Both the position numbers and the translations under genes were made by a program. The notes beneath the pieces are model-generated. The model had not been told where the DNA came from and did not search any database. It saw only the letters and a program-made list of their open reading frames with translations. Positions 1-11,320 of a stretch of 64,000 nucleotides of DNA are shown here, piece after piece. The number at the start of each line of letters is the position of its first letter. Within the stretch, counting starts at the first letter, position 1. The DNA is from Phycomyces nitens. Lineage: Eukaryota; Mucoromycota; Mucoromycetes; Mucorales; Phycomycetaceae. The stretch spans positions 5,766,001 to 5,830,000 of the forward strand of contig JAHRBC010000003.1 in the NCBI GenBank assembly GCA_022702545.1, written 5' to 3'.

Positions 1-36
1 AGCAAGTTAGCAAGTTAGCAAGTTAGCAAGTTAGCA
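1..36 (+). repeat. 8-bp tandem repeat in the Ras intron
   Basis: Four copies of AGCAAGTT plus a partial fifth, lying inside the intron just before the Ras 3' exon. Each unit junction creates a TTAG that could serve as a splice acceptor. A branch-point-like CTAAC at 45-49 lies downstream of them, which would favour the real acceptor at 58-59. Confidence 0.8.
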
Positions 37-59
37 ATTCCAAACTAACGCTTATCTAG

Positions 60-486
60 TGCAATGCGCGAGCAATATATGCGTAATGGCGAAGGTTTCT
101 TGTTAGTCTATTCCATTACGTCCCGCATGTCTTTTGAGGAAATCACCACGTTCTACCAACAGATTCGCAGAGTCAAAGATCGAGATCACTTCCCGATGGT
201 TCTCGTAGCAAACAAGTGTGATCTTGAGGCTGATAGACAGGTATCCACCAAAGAAGGCCAGGATCTGGCCAAGTCTTTCGGGTCCCGTTTTATCGAAACA
301 TCGGCAAAACAGCGAATTCATGTCGACGAAGCCTTTTTTGAAGTAGTACGCGATATACGACGATTCAATAAGGAGCAAGAGTCTCGCAGAGGAAACAGCG
401 GTGTGTCAGGAGGATCGGCAAACGCTCAATTTCCCGTACAAAAACCTGCCAAACAATCTGGTGACAAGTGCTGCATTCTAATGTAG
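60..486 (+). CDS. Ras-family small GTPase, 3' exon (partial)
   Basis: C-terminal two thirds of a Ras GTPase; the first exons lie left of the window. The exon opens after an acceptor at 58-59, and base 60 completes a split Ser codon, giving S-A-M-R-E-Q-Y-M-R as in the Ras switch II region. Visible motifs are NKCDL (G4, guanine specificity) and ETSAK (G5). A hypervariable Ser/Gly/Gln-rich tail follows, ending CCILM: the last four residues CILM are a CAAX box expected to be farnesylated, and the preceding Cys is a plausible palmitoylation site. It should act as a membrane-bound signalling switch (Ras1/Ras2 type, cAMP or MAPK control of growth). Assignment to Ras rather than Rap or Rho rests on the switch II and CAAX features. 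Stop at 484-486. Confidence 0.93.
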
Positions 487-2617
487 CACTTTCTACCTCG
501 CATTTATACACCTCCACTCCTGTCTTTCAATATCTGGCCACGTTTTGGCGTCTACAAATTTATATAGACCATTCGTGGTTGATGTTTTTATTGCAATACT
601 TCTTTATATTTCTTATTTAAGCCAAACATATATTCTTCCTTATTGGTATTTTATCTTATAGATGTACAGCATTTAGCAAACAAACACATACACTCAAAAG
701 CCAATATATAATGTTTTTACAAGGTAATACAAAGTAAAGTATAATATATATAAATTCGGTCCGCTTGGCTGTTGGTTACCCGTCTGCCTGGTTGGTTTTG
801 TATTCCAAGAAAGAAAGAAAAACTCATGGTCCTTAGCTACACAAACCACACGGAGCCCTATCAACAGATCGCAGGTTTTCTAGTCAGCTATCCCAATTTT
901 CGTTTGCTATTGTATTAAAAAAAGTTGCTCTACACCTCAAATAAACAAAGAAAATCAAAAAAGGGGGGGATTCAATGCATTACATAAGGTACAATCTATT
1001 GTACCTGAATTATTGTACATACGCACATAAAACATTGAGAAATACGTTAAGAATAGGCGGAGCTTATGATACACTCATTTGCTTATTGAGTAATACAGAT
1101 AATTTATCCCAGACTTGCAAAAAATAAAATAAAATAAAAAAGATCTTGACCCATGTCTTTGGGGCTTTTGGCTTAACGGCTAGTATTGTAAAATGCATTT
1201 TAGCAGCCGTATAATTCAGATAAAAAGTGCAGATATCCAAGGGATTTGAATACAAGCAACCTTGATTTTCTTGGTTTTCAGTCTACCTAAACAGCATTAT
1301 CAATCATTATCCCTTTAGATCAAAGAATAAAATAGAATACCCCGGTCGCCCTGGCCAGTTTTATCCATATAGACCTTTGAGCTTCAATTTCAGATCCAAG
1401 GATACAATACACTTTGGAAATAAAGCCAAATATTTTATAGAGGATTAATAGGCAATGTACATGGGGGTATTGGTCGTATTATATTATAAAAATCAATCTC
1501 TTCTTTAGCCCAACCACTGCTTTTAAGGTGAATTATATAGTCAGGTAATAACATGCCCGGATAATTGAATAACACTGCAAGATTATAACAGCTTCATATA
1601 TATTCTGCTGGGATCTGATCCTGACTCTTTATTCCAAGAAACTCGAGGTTACATGTAGTAATTAGCTAGCTACCAGTGCTTTCAGATTTTGTTTTACACC
1701 AACAAACCGTGACACCTTGCCATCGTCATATATTTTTACCAATCCTATTCAAGACTATATACTGTTTAGTCCTAAAATGATCCTTGCTATTTGTTAAAAA
1801 GTAAAGTTTAGTGTAAAAAAAAAAGAGCACTAGAGTCTGATTTATAAAAATATGTTGCAACAATTCTAATAGATCGACTTTGGCTGTTCCAAATGTGCAA
1901 GAAGAGATGTCTATGCAAGAGTCTATTGCGGTTTAGATATGTATATCTGGTCCGGTGGTGTTGAACCCATGGAAATCATCGGCGGTAACCTTGAACAATG
2001 GAACAGTATAAATATACTACAAAACACACTAGTTCCTTTCAAAAATAATTTAGAGTGTGACAAAGATGATTTTTATTTTTCAGCAAGACAATGATCCATG
2101 TCATTAAAGTAAAATTGTAATAGACTACAAAAAGAATGTAGTTTTGGAGGTGATAAGGTGGGTTGCAGACAGTCCTAATCTCGGTTCAACTGAGGGCATA
2201 TGGGTGTACTTTGAGAGAGTTATGAGAACAAAAAGACCCTAGCTAAAGAGCCTTCAAGGCTTGAAGTGCTTGCTGAAAAAAGAATGGTAAAAGATATCTG
2301 TTAAACTGTGTGTACATTTCATTATAATTCAATGCCAAATCGATTAAATACACTTTAAAAGAACAAAGGATTCCATACAAAATACTAGAATATCTGTAAT
2401 AATAAAGTTTTATGAATTCCAAGCTTCTGTTCCTTATTTCAGTAAGTTTTGGTACTATGTTCTCATACAGACTCCTTCCCATAGTAACGAGTCAATTCAA
2501 TATCCTCCAAATAAAAAGAATAACTTTTTTAACTCTCTCGTTGTATTATACTCACTTTTGATTGACCATGTCAAATAATATGCGAGTAGATACATACAGC
2601 ATTAAATAACAATAAAA
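487..2617. other. Intergenic, no gene seen
   Basis: AT-rich sequence downstream of the Ras gene. Reading frames are short (80 codons or fewer), lack recognisable motifs and are broken by stops. Poly-A/T runs are common. No RNA gene or transposon core was recognised here. Confidence 0.6.
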
Positions 2618-3679
2618 TGTTTATTAAAGAAAACTTGGTATTTTGTCGAGCCACCACCTGGCTTATTTTAGTCTATACGATTTAGCATTGGCGTCCAATG
2701 TCTTTCACATACTTTACCTGACCTTTCCTTCTACTCTTTATAAATTACAGAATCCAGCTCCTCAGTATTTCTTGGAACTGGTAATCTTGTCCTTATATTG
2801 CGCCCAATATAAGTCTACAAATTAATAATGCTGAGATCTGGGCTATTTGACGGCCATGTTATTACTGGGACACCATGGTACTTCTTCTAGTCTTCGGCCA
2901 GCCTCGACTTATGCCAAGAACCATTGTATTGACAGATAAACCCCCCATCCTAAAGTTCATTCAAACTATCCAAGAAAGAGACAATTTTCTTTCCTAAACC
3001 TTTTTCACTGGAAAGCACCACACTACCATGTTTTTATCCTTGGGAAAAAGCATGAATCTAGATTCATGACTCTAAATGACACGATCCCATCGTTGCTTGA
3101 TTTTCTTGAAGTGATTTGAAAAGGACAAACGCTTATTTTTTATACCCTTTGGAAAGCTGTGGCTTAAGAACAGTGCGACAAGACGACATTTCCATTCTAC
3201 AAATGGCACGGCGGATGGTACTATTGGAGATGTAAATGCCCATTGTGTCTCTCATGGTGCTTGTTAGTATGTAAATGTATCTCGACGATTCTTTTTCATT
3301 TCATTCCCAAGATGGCGTAAATTGTGCTCAATAAGAATCTTTGAACGCTTTTTTTTTTGCTTTTCGGCAATTCTATAGTTTCTGTCTTGTATCTGCGTGC
3401 GGTTCTTTGAATAGTTGTTTTGGGTTATACCAGCATTGGTTGAAATGGCAGACTGTGAGATGTAATGAAGAGCATCTCTGATGATTAGACCTTTTTGGTA
3501 ATCTGGAAGTTGCTTTCGCTTATAAAGGGGTTTCTAATTGATTTGATGAAATGTTGTGATTTGAATGAGAATTAATAAAAAAAAAAGGTATAGAAAGAGA
3601 ATAATAAGAATGTATAGTATTAATATGCTATCTTGAGGAGTTTGAATCATATTATTACTATGAGAAAAATGTCTGTGAA
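2618..3679 (-). mobile_element. Dead Tc1/mariner-type transposon, family A, left inverted copy
   Basis: Nearly identical, in reverse orientation, to 5724-6769. Read on the minus strand it gives fragments of a Tc1-like DDE transposase: a broken WDRVI-HESRF block (the first catalytic Asp region, here with His where Asp is expected), then WPSNSPDLSIINL (third catalytic block; the usual Glu of SPDLNPIE is not preserved), then an RNTEEL segment near the C-terminus. Several in-frame stops and frameshifts make it non-functional. This copy carries an extra 18 or so bases near 3545 that look like a small internal duplication (GATTTGATGAAATGTTGTGATTTG). The outer edge is set by the loss of match with the other copy. 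Confidence 0.85.
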
Positions 3680-5723
3680 GGAAGCATGAATATACTTGTG
3701 AGGTGATCAGAATACAACATCGTCATTTAACACAACAATCGGTAATTCATGTTACCTTGAGAAAGAACCAACAGCAAAGAAAATAGAGAATTAGCATCAA
3801 GAACAACATAAAATCAGTACAAAATAAAACAAAAAACTTTTGCCAAGGGCATTCTGGGACGGAGACCACGGAGCAGAGAACTAATATCAAGGGCAACAGA
3901 GAATTAGTACTAAGAAAAACTAAAAACTTTTGCCAGTGAAATTCTGGCCTGTAAACCCCGGAGAATAGAAACTAAACACTCTTGGACAGCTGCGCCAAAA
4001 CGTTCAGAACGCAGACCATAGAAGACCCAACAGGTCACCAAAGGGCTGAATGGTGCCGACGATGCACCTTGGTTGGCTGTACGAAGGAGCTCAGATCGGA
4101 CACCATATCAGCCGGCGCCAGGTTAAAGACTGAAGGGCTGGGATACATTTGATTGAGAACAGCTTGACGTTTACCGAGACAGTGTATGCCGAAACAACGT
4201 TGCAGTCAAGGGCCAATAAGCAATGAACACACCTCTTCACTACTCTCGGACTGTTGTACCGAGACCACAACGCATTCCGACATAGACATACCCCAGTATT
4301 CCTCGTGTAGTAAGCAATCTAATATATCCCTTCTTGCTGGGCCCAGACACTAACGGAGCTGCAGCGCAACTAACAATACAACTCTGGTCAGCCGTACCAG
4401 AGGTTCAGAAAGGCTTGTATGTACTGCAGAAGATGTGAATACGCAAAGGTCCCAAAGCCGAAATTCAATACGTGACATGAACGCGTCCCTCCATGCACCA
4501 TTGACATGTTAAATCGAACTTCAGGAACCACACAATATTCACACCCTATTCGGACCAGGGCGATGTTCCTTGAGCACATCTGTGGGAATCAATGCGGGTG
4601 ACCTTGTTATAGAGTGTAGAGATGTGCATTATACGTAAAAAATATAAAATTTAAAAGTATGACTTACCTGTTGATGCCGTGGACTGCTACATGTAGATCG
4701 CCTGAATACGGGAGTAAAACAGAAAGTTGATATGTATTGAAAGATGGATGGGTACGTATAGATGAACTATACAAACATAGTAAAGTAAGATGAGTTGATT
4801 GACACGGAAATATAATAGTCCAAAAACATCCATCCATTATCAAAAATCCACTGGTATTCATGCTGATGCCATAGCCAACAGGATCCAGAGAAGATAGAGA
4901 AAAATGCTTATCTTGACATGCTTATAAAAAACTGACGAGTAAATGAGTACATAGGGAAAGAAACAAAAAACAAGAACAGGCCCCAAAGCCCTCTTTGTTT
5001 ATAGAAAAATCTTTAGCACGTGAGATCATCATAATTTTTGGTGGTGACGTGAGCCAGTCTGTGATAATATTTTTGACATTCTGATGATTAAGTATTTTTC
5101 TACGCAAAACAAGGCTTTCAAAGGTAAAGAAGTAAAGAATTAAAAAAGTAAACAAGTTAAAGGTTGGTCTTTATCAGTGTAGTAATAACTTTAAAGACAG
5201 AGTACATCTTTGAACGGCGATTGGTCTTTCTTTTGATTTTTAGGCAATTAAAACTGGTCCGTGCATTTGTTCAAGAAAAGTTGGTTTTTGTACAAACAGG
5301 TACGAAAATGAGCTGAACGGAAGTTAGAAATATATTTGCAGCTTCAGCATACTTGTCAATTTCTTCGTACTTTTTTGATGGTATCGTATAAAATATTGTA
5401 TCTAATTTGCCATGATAGCTTATTAGGCCAGTAGCCAGAATATATTATACTCTAGTATGGAGTTTCTAACAGTAACAGTCAATGGTTCTTTGACACCGAA
5501 TAAAAATAAATTGGTTTCTTTATTCTTCAGTCATTCTTTTATATCTTTAAATGTCAACTCAATTTTTCTTTAAAAATTGCCTTGGTAACATATCTAATAA
5601 AACACTATTGAGCTTGTCTGGGGAAAGAATACAATCGCACTAATAATGGTGTATATCAATAGAAAATAGTTTAATAAACTACAACAATCAATCAACGTAT
5701 ACTTGGACAACCTAGGGCACAGT
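3680..5723. other. Spacer between the inverted transposon arms
   Basis: About 2 kb enclosed by the two inverted family-A copies. No convincing coding sequence. From about 3790 to 4600 it is visibly richer in G+C than the rest of the flank and contains an imperfect direct repeat; the remainder is AT-rich. It may be a separate insertion or the original locus between two insertions. Confidence 0.5.
3793..3974. repeat. Imperfect ~90-bp tandem repeat (two units)
   Basis: Two diverged units, about 3793-3882 and 3883-3974. Both run through ATCAAGRRCAACA, an AGTAC block, AAAACTTTTGCC, ATTCTGG, and end GAGARCTA or GARACTA after a CGGAG block. Nature unknown. Confidence 0.6.
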
Positions 5724-6769
5724 TTTACAGAGATTTTTCTCATATAGTAACAATATCATTCAAACTCCTCAAGATAACATATTAATACTTTACATTCTTA
5801 TTATTCTCTTTCTATACCTTTTTTTTTATTAATTCTCATTCAAATCAACAAGAAACCCCTTTATAAGCGAAAGCAACTTCCAGATTACCAAAAAGGTCTA
5901 ATCATCAGAGATGCTCTTCATTACATCTCACAGTCTGCCATTTCAACCAAAGCTGGTATAACCCAAAACAACTATTCAAAGAACCGCACGCAGATACAAG
6001 ACAGAAACTATAGAATTGCCGAAAAGCAAAAAAAAAAGCGTTCAAAGATTCTTATTGAGCACAATTTACGCCATCTTGGGAATGAAATGAAAAAGAATCG
6101 TCGAGATACATTTACATACTAACAAGCACCATGAGAGACACAATGGGCATTTACATCTCCAATAGTACCATCCGCCGTGCCATTTGTAGAAGATGGAAAT
6201 GTCGTCTTGTCGCACTGTTCTTAAGCCACAGCTTTCCAAAGGGTATAAAAAATAAGCGTTTGTCCTTTTCAAATCACTTCAAGAAAATCAAGCAACGATG
6301 GGATCGTGTCATTTAGAGTCATGAATCTAGATTCATGCTTTTTCCCAAGGATAAAAACATGGTAGTGTGGTGCTTTCCAGTGAAAAAGGTTTAGGAAAGA
6401 AAATTGTCTCTTTCTTGGATAGTTTGAATGAACTTTAGGATGGGGGTTTATCTGTCAATACAATGGTTCTTGGCATAAGTCGAGGCTGGCCGAAGACTAG
6501 AAGAAGTACCATGGTGTCCCAGTAATAACATGGCCGTCAAATAGCCCAGATCTCAGCATTATTAATTTGTAGACTTATATTGGGCGCAATACAAGGACAA
6601 GATTACCAGTTCCAAGAAATACTGAGGAGCTGGATTCTGTAATTTATAAAGAGTAGAAGGAAAGGTCAGGTAAAGTATGTGAAAGACATTGGACGCCAAT
6701 GCTAAATCGTATAGACTAAAATAAGCCAGGTGGTGGCTCGACAAAATACCAAGTTTTCTTTAATAAACA
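5724..6769 (+). mobile_element. Dead Tc1/mariner-type transposon, family A, right inverted copy
   Basis: Plus-strand partner of 2618-3679. Translation shows a helix-turn-helix-like N-terminal segment rich in Lys/Arg, an ISNSTIRRAI segment, the broken WDRVI stop HESRF block near 6294-6330 and WPSNSPDLSIINL near 6530-6567, followed by a stop. The same stops occur in both copies, so both descend from one already inactive element. Within the 3' 180 bases I found only one difference between the copies, a TTA/TTG change. Confidence 0.86.
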
Positions 6770-6899
6770 CTCTTTTTATTTGAGGGATATTTAATTGTTT
6801 TACCCTACTTTCACTTTATTTTCTCTATAAACATACCAAACTCTTTTATTTGAACAAAAAAACAAACAAACATAAAATGGCCCTTATAAATAGTGGGAA

Positions 6900-7945
6900 C
6901 CAAAAACCTAAAGGAAAGGAGTTGAATGCGTTTATAAGGGGCTGAGTTATGGGACAATGGGAAAGAGACGCTACTTATTCCGAGATTTAGACATTTGTCA
7001 TTCTAAAGAGTACTGTTGGGAATGTCATTAAACCAGTTGGGAATGTCATTAAACCAGTTGGAAATGAGGAAACTTTTGTGCCTTAAAAACGGTTAGGAGG
7101 CAGTCTAAACGTTACAAAGCAAACTCAAACTGTGATGGATCGTTCATTTCGCAAGGAGCCATTCGTCTCTTGCAGTCCAGCATCAGAGATTAGTGAATGT
7201 ATGAATCTTTATGTCTTTGGCCACATTTCATAAGGACATGAAAATTTTTGGCTATGAATCTCATGTAATAGCACATAAGTCTGGTCTGGCTAAAATCTAA
7301 AGAAAATCGGTTGAAATGGTGCTAGGACAAGGTCAACTGGATAATTTATCAATGGAAATCAGTTGTCTGGTCAGATAAGTCTAGATTTATTGTTCTCGAC
7401 AACGACAGTAGTATCAGAGTCATCAGAAAGAAAGGTAAGAGGTATTTCAATATAAAAACTGTCAATACGTACAAGTATAGCAAAAGGTCTGTCATAATCT
7501 GGAGTTGTTTCTGGAGAGGGATTCTTGGCCATTTGGTGACATAAAAAAGAAAACAGTGACCAAGACAAGTGTGTTGATTGCCTGACCGAATACTTTATTT
7601 CATGGTATAAAAACTTACCAGAGATATGAATATGTAGTTTTTGTTCCAAGTAGATGGCGCTCCATGCCATACTGGTGCATATGCCACATGGTATAAGAAA
7701 GAGAGGTGTCTCTTGAGTAGCTTTAATTTTATGTCTGCACAGAACCCATATCTCCATCTTATTAAGTATATTTGGGCTCATATTGTACAGAAGCTTCGCA
7801 AGAACCGAGAAAATATAGTTACTGTGGATGAGCTTGAGGTTGTGATCCACTAAACATGGTTAGAAATCCCTCTTCAAGTACTGGAGAATTTGGTAGACAG
7901 AGCAACTAAGCACTACAACCTCTTTCCTATATTTGTATTAAGCAT
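6900..7945 (+). mobile_element. Dead Tc1/mariner-type transposon, family B
   Basis: A different Tc1-like transposase relic, directly downstream of family A and in the same orientation. Reading across stops and shifts on the plus strand gives a KGKELNAFIRG stop VMGQW N-terminal helix-turn-helix segment (from about 6913), WSDKSRFIVLDND (first catalytic Asp at 7374-7376), VIIWSCFWRGILGHL, FQVDGAPCHTG (second catalytic Asp near 7653) and SAQNPYLHLIKYIWA near 7735, the equivalent of AQSPDLNPIENLW. In that last block Asp has become Tyr and the catalytic Glu has become Lys. It is therefore inactive even apart from the stops. A 21-bp direct repeat (GTTGGGAATGTCATTAAACC core) sits near 7015-7062. Confidence 0.85.
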
Positions 7946-9218
7946 GTATTAAACTAGTAGTCAACAAATCTTGGCTTTATTCTAAACATATTTTATTATA
8001 AAGATCGTTAAAATGAAAAAGAAAAAACTTGTAAAAAATACTAGAAAAATAAAAAAGAACTTTAGATTTCGTTTGGTGATTTCCTGTATTAAAGTGTATA
8101 GCTGTGAAAAATATTATCGACTGTTTGTAAAACTTTGGTTACTAATTACCACAGCCATTATTTTGATAGTACATTGAAAGAATCATTTGTATCTTTAAGA
8201 ATAAGGTTCCTCCAGGTGAGAAAGAACCTTTTTGTGTATAACGTAATACTAAATATCAATAGTACATACCCAATTAAGGATGTTGATGTAAATTATATTA
8301 AAAACCTTGTTTATAAAGATATTTTTCAAGAGATTCTATTGTGTCGAACTTTAACCAGTCTTTAGAAACATCAAACATCCCTGACCTTTTCTTTCTTTCT
8401 TGGAAAAAGAAAAGTCCATAACATACATGTCTTTATACCTCTTGGAATAAACAGTTTAAAGGTGTCTCACAGCTTTATTCGACACTAAAGTTATTCAGTG
8501 TAAAGACATATTATGATGCAATATAACTATTTGCTTACAGAGACTTACCTTGGCAAGAATTGTAGCTTGAGTGAGTCTAAGAACCATGAAGCTCACAAAA
8601 TACATATCTCTCAGACTTTTTTTTTTAGCTTATTCCCAAATCCCGGTTTATACTGGTGTTTCCCTGATATCGGTAGACAGAGAACAGCTAGTGGATTTCC
8701 TGATGTAGCCATCACAATGGAAAATATTTGCTTTTTTTTTAGACCCAAGGTATATTAATGAATAATGACATTATATCTTTCCAACTACATGTTGGTTACA
8801 GAATAAAATTATAGACCATGAAAGATTCTTAAGCTTTGTAAGGTCAAGGACCATTTCAGACCAAGACTAGTATATGTAAATATCGATATATACAATTATA
8901 CCGTTGTGTATATCAATGTAAAAAATCCAAAAATATTCTGGATCCTCATTTATGGTATTTACTCAATTGACTACAAGAAACCAATCCTGCTGCCTTTTGG
9001 TCAAAGTAAACCAGTCTTTAAAGCATGTAGTTGGGTAAGAGCAACAAAAAAAAAGATACCAACTCTTTCCATTTCTTTCAGAACATTGGGGTATGATTTA
9101 TACCTTGAATAATTGTAAATAATTTATCATTACTGAAAATATAGTAAAATACTTCATACATATATATATATATGTGAAATGGAGATCTACAGAGAGTGTA
9201 AATAGTCCCTCGACACGA
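7946..9218. other. Intergenic, no gene recognised
   Basis: AT-rich, with several open frames of 60-80 codons on the plus strand (for example near 8135-8365 and 8513-8758). Their translations contain no motif I recognise and they do not join into a sensible exon series. They may be further mobile-element debris. A TA dinucleotide run lies at about 9160-9174. Confidence 0.5.
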
Positions 9219-10362
9219 CTAAAAGTTACCACAGATAGTCAATTCACGCATTTGCTGAAGCACATCATCCACACGTCCATCGCCCTTTTCATTTTCTGGA
9301 GGGAAATGGTTTCTCAACGCTTCAAGTTGCTCATAGCTTGTCTGACAGAACTTCAACTGAGACTTTACCAAGGCCTCGAATGTGGGGTCGAGATAAGGTA
9401 CTCTTAATTCTACCATTTTTGGCAAATCGTTCACAAGAATAGTATTGAGATTCTCATACATCTCTCGAGCCAAATTGGCTTCTTGCTCAGCCTAAAAAAA
9501 GTATTGGTGCTTTTGTTCGGATGTCCAAATAATTTTATACATGATCTTCTTACCAGAGGGAGACGCTGAGGATCTTCACTTGGCTTATCGATAAGCTTTC
9601 TAACTTTGGAGCGCTGGTTGTCATAATCAAGTAGTTTCTTTTGGCGTCTCTTGATAGCCTCGTGAATTTCTGGAAAGTACGAGCAAAAGCGAGCAAGGGG
9701 CTCCAAAACAGTGGTACGGAATGCAACGTCCTTTTAAAGTAAAAGAAGAAATGTTCTTAGGGGAAGCTTAAAGGTATGGCTCACCATGACCATTGACTCT
9801 TACCAGTTCTGTGCGAGCTTCCTCATCAAGTCTTTCTACTGCTCTCTTGTATTCGTGTCCAGCAGGACCCATGGGTGCCGAATCGTCATAGAAATGACCA
9901 ATTGTTTGTGCAATTCGTGTCTGTGCAGTTGTCATGGCTAGAGATATATGCATATGGTTGGTACAAAATAACATTATTGTGCTTTTTTGTTTTTTGCAAA
10001 TGTACCTCTTAGAGAGTCCAGGTAACCCTTGGCCTCTTTGGTCAATTTCTCAGACTTTTGTTCAAGTCTAGAAGCGTAGTTAGATAAAAGTACCTCTTTA
10101 TATTTATTGCCTGTAACCTACGTCTTGAAGCGTTCATATTCTTCTTCAAACTCGCTGTCAATTGTACGGTCAGAGATTCCGGTTCTTTGCATAAGCTATG
10201 TTATTAGTTCAGTTATTGTTTGTTCAAGATGTGTCCATTTGGATGTCTCACCGTAGTACCGGCTCTGTTTAGGTTCTTTTTGAATCCAGAACTAGGAAAA
10301 TGGTTGGAATTAGATTGTTGGACTTGTTGAAAAAAAAAGATGTTTATTTACAGAAAACTCAT
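9219..10362 (-). CDS. RVS161: BAR-domain protein, RVS161/Hob3 type
   Basis: Seven exons on the minus strand: 10352-10362, 10252-10291, 10122-10195, 10006-10067, 9804-9937, 9554-9730, 9219-9491. Together 771 bases, 256 residues, close to the yeast Rvs161 length (about 265). The start is MSFLSGFKKNLNRAGT, matching the amphipathic N-terminus of the family (MSWxGFKK). The whole product is one N-BAR domain of coiled, charged helices (EQKSEKLTKEAKGYLDSLR, TAQTRIAQTIGHFYDD, TELDVAFRTTVLEPL, YEQLEALRNHF). There is no SH3 domain, which separates it from Rvs167/amphiphysin. These proteins dimerise, bend membranes at endocytic sites and link to actin. It is divergently arranged with MED13 across a 958-base gap. 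Confidence 0.93.
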
Positions 10363-11320
10363 GATGTAAAAAGGACTAATGGGTAATGAAGTGTTTGCAG
10401 TTTAAAATAAAAATAAAATAAAATAAAAAAAAATAGACATGCGGCAGTTGGTGAGCAAGGATTTCATACGTCATAAACTCCGAAGCCCTTGGTAAATACT
10501 GTGTAACATGGCAAAATGCTAGCCATAGGAATAGCCGCTCGGGCCAAGTAAGCCGAACAGCAAAACCAGAGAGAAATACACATTATATGTGTAGAGAGAT
10601 TATATAAAATAGATACAGACAATAGGGACACATATAATTATACCAAGCAGGTCATTTTGGGATCGATTAAAGAGACTTGGCTTGGATTTGGATCATTATA
10701 AACCCAAAGGATTTTCGATGCCCTTTTCTCGAGTCTCAAATAAGAAGAAGAAGAAACTTATACTTTGGGCTATAGAGACAGTGAACATGGTACAATAGAT
10801 CCAAGGCCAAGGCAAGGGACCTGTTTTTCTTTGCATCATATCCCATGTATCTCAAGCCGTATAATCGAGACATTCTTGGAAGCCCTTGGGGATTGACATG
10901 GGTCTATGAGTTAAACAGGCTAAATTGATGGCTATCAAGACTGATTAGCATGGAATGTCTTATATTATTCTTGCAATATTAAACAAATAATCTGTATTAG
11001 TAATAGCTCATACTATCAGCTGGCCACCAAAGATCACATATACTTCTTTAAATGCCTAGCCAAACAAGAAAGAACATCTCAAAAACCCAAAGAAAACCAA
11101 GGTTGGCCCGCACAGTGCTCTGCTCCTGTTTCAAGCCCAAGTCTGGGTTCCGACATACTGTCTATGCGCATGCTGCACCAGCCAATGGCAGTACGTGACG
11201 CAACTCAAGTTGGAGCTGCTGCCTAGCTCAAGCCGGTGTCACTACAGACTTTAACTTCAGTATCCTACCCCTTCTTGGTTCCTGTCAGATACATTTAAAT
11301 GAGCCTTTGGGAGATTCTTG
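10363..11320. other. Shared 5' region of the BAR gene and MED13
   Basis: A 958-base divergent intergenic region. The half near MED13 is less AT-rich and includes a CCAAT box (near 11181, in CAGCCAATGG) followed by TACGTGACGC. No coding sequence is visible. It presumably holds both promoters. Confidence 0.55.

Noticed and set aside
2643..2825. Identical 60-codon open frames at 2643-2825 (+) and 6562-6744 (-) as a conserved small gene pair
   Set aside because: They are the antisense of the duplicated transposase relic. Identity comes from the inverted duplication, not from coding constraint.
7371..7850. 159-codon open frame on the minus strand
   Set aside because: The plus strand of the same interval encodes recognisable Tc1 transposase blocks; the minus frame is a shadow.
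8135..9112. Series of plus-strand open frames as exons of one gene
   Set aside because: No known motif, no consistent splice chain, and the neighbourhood is transposon debris.
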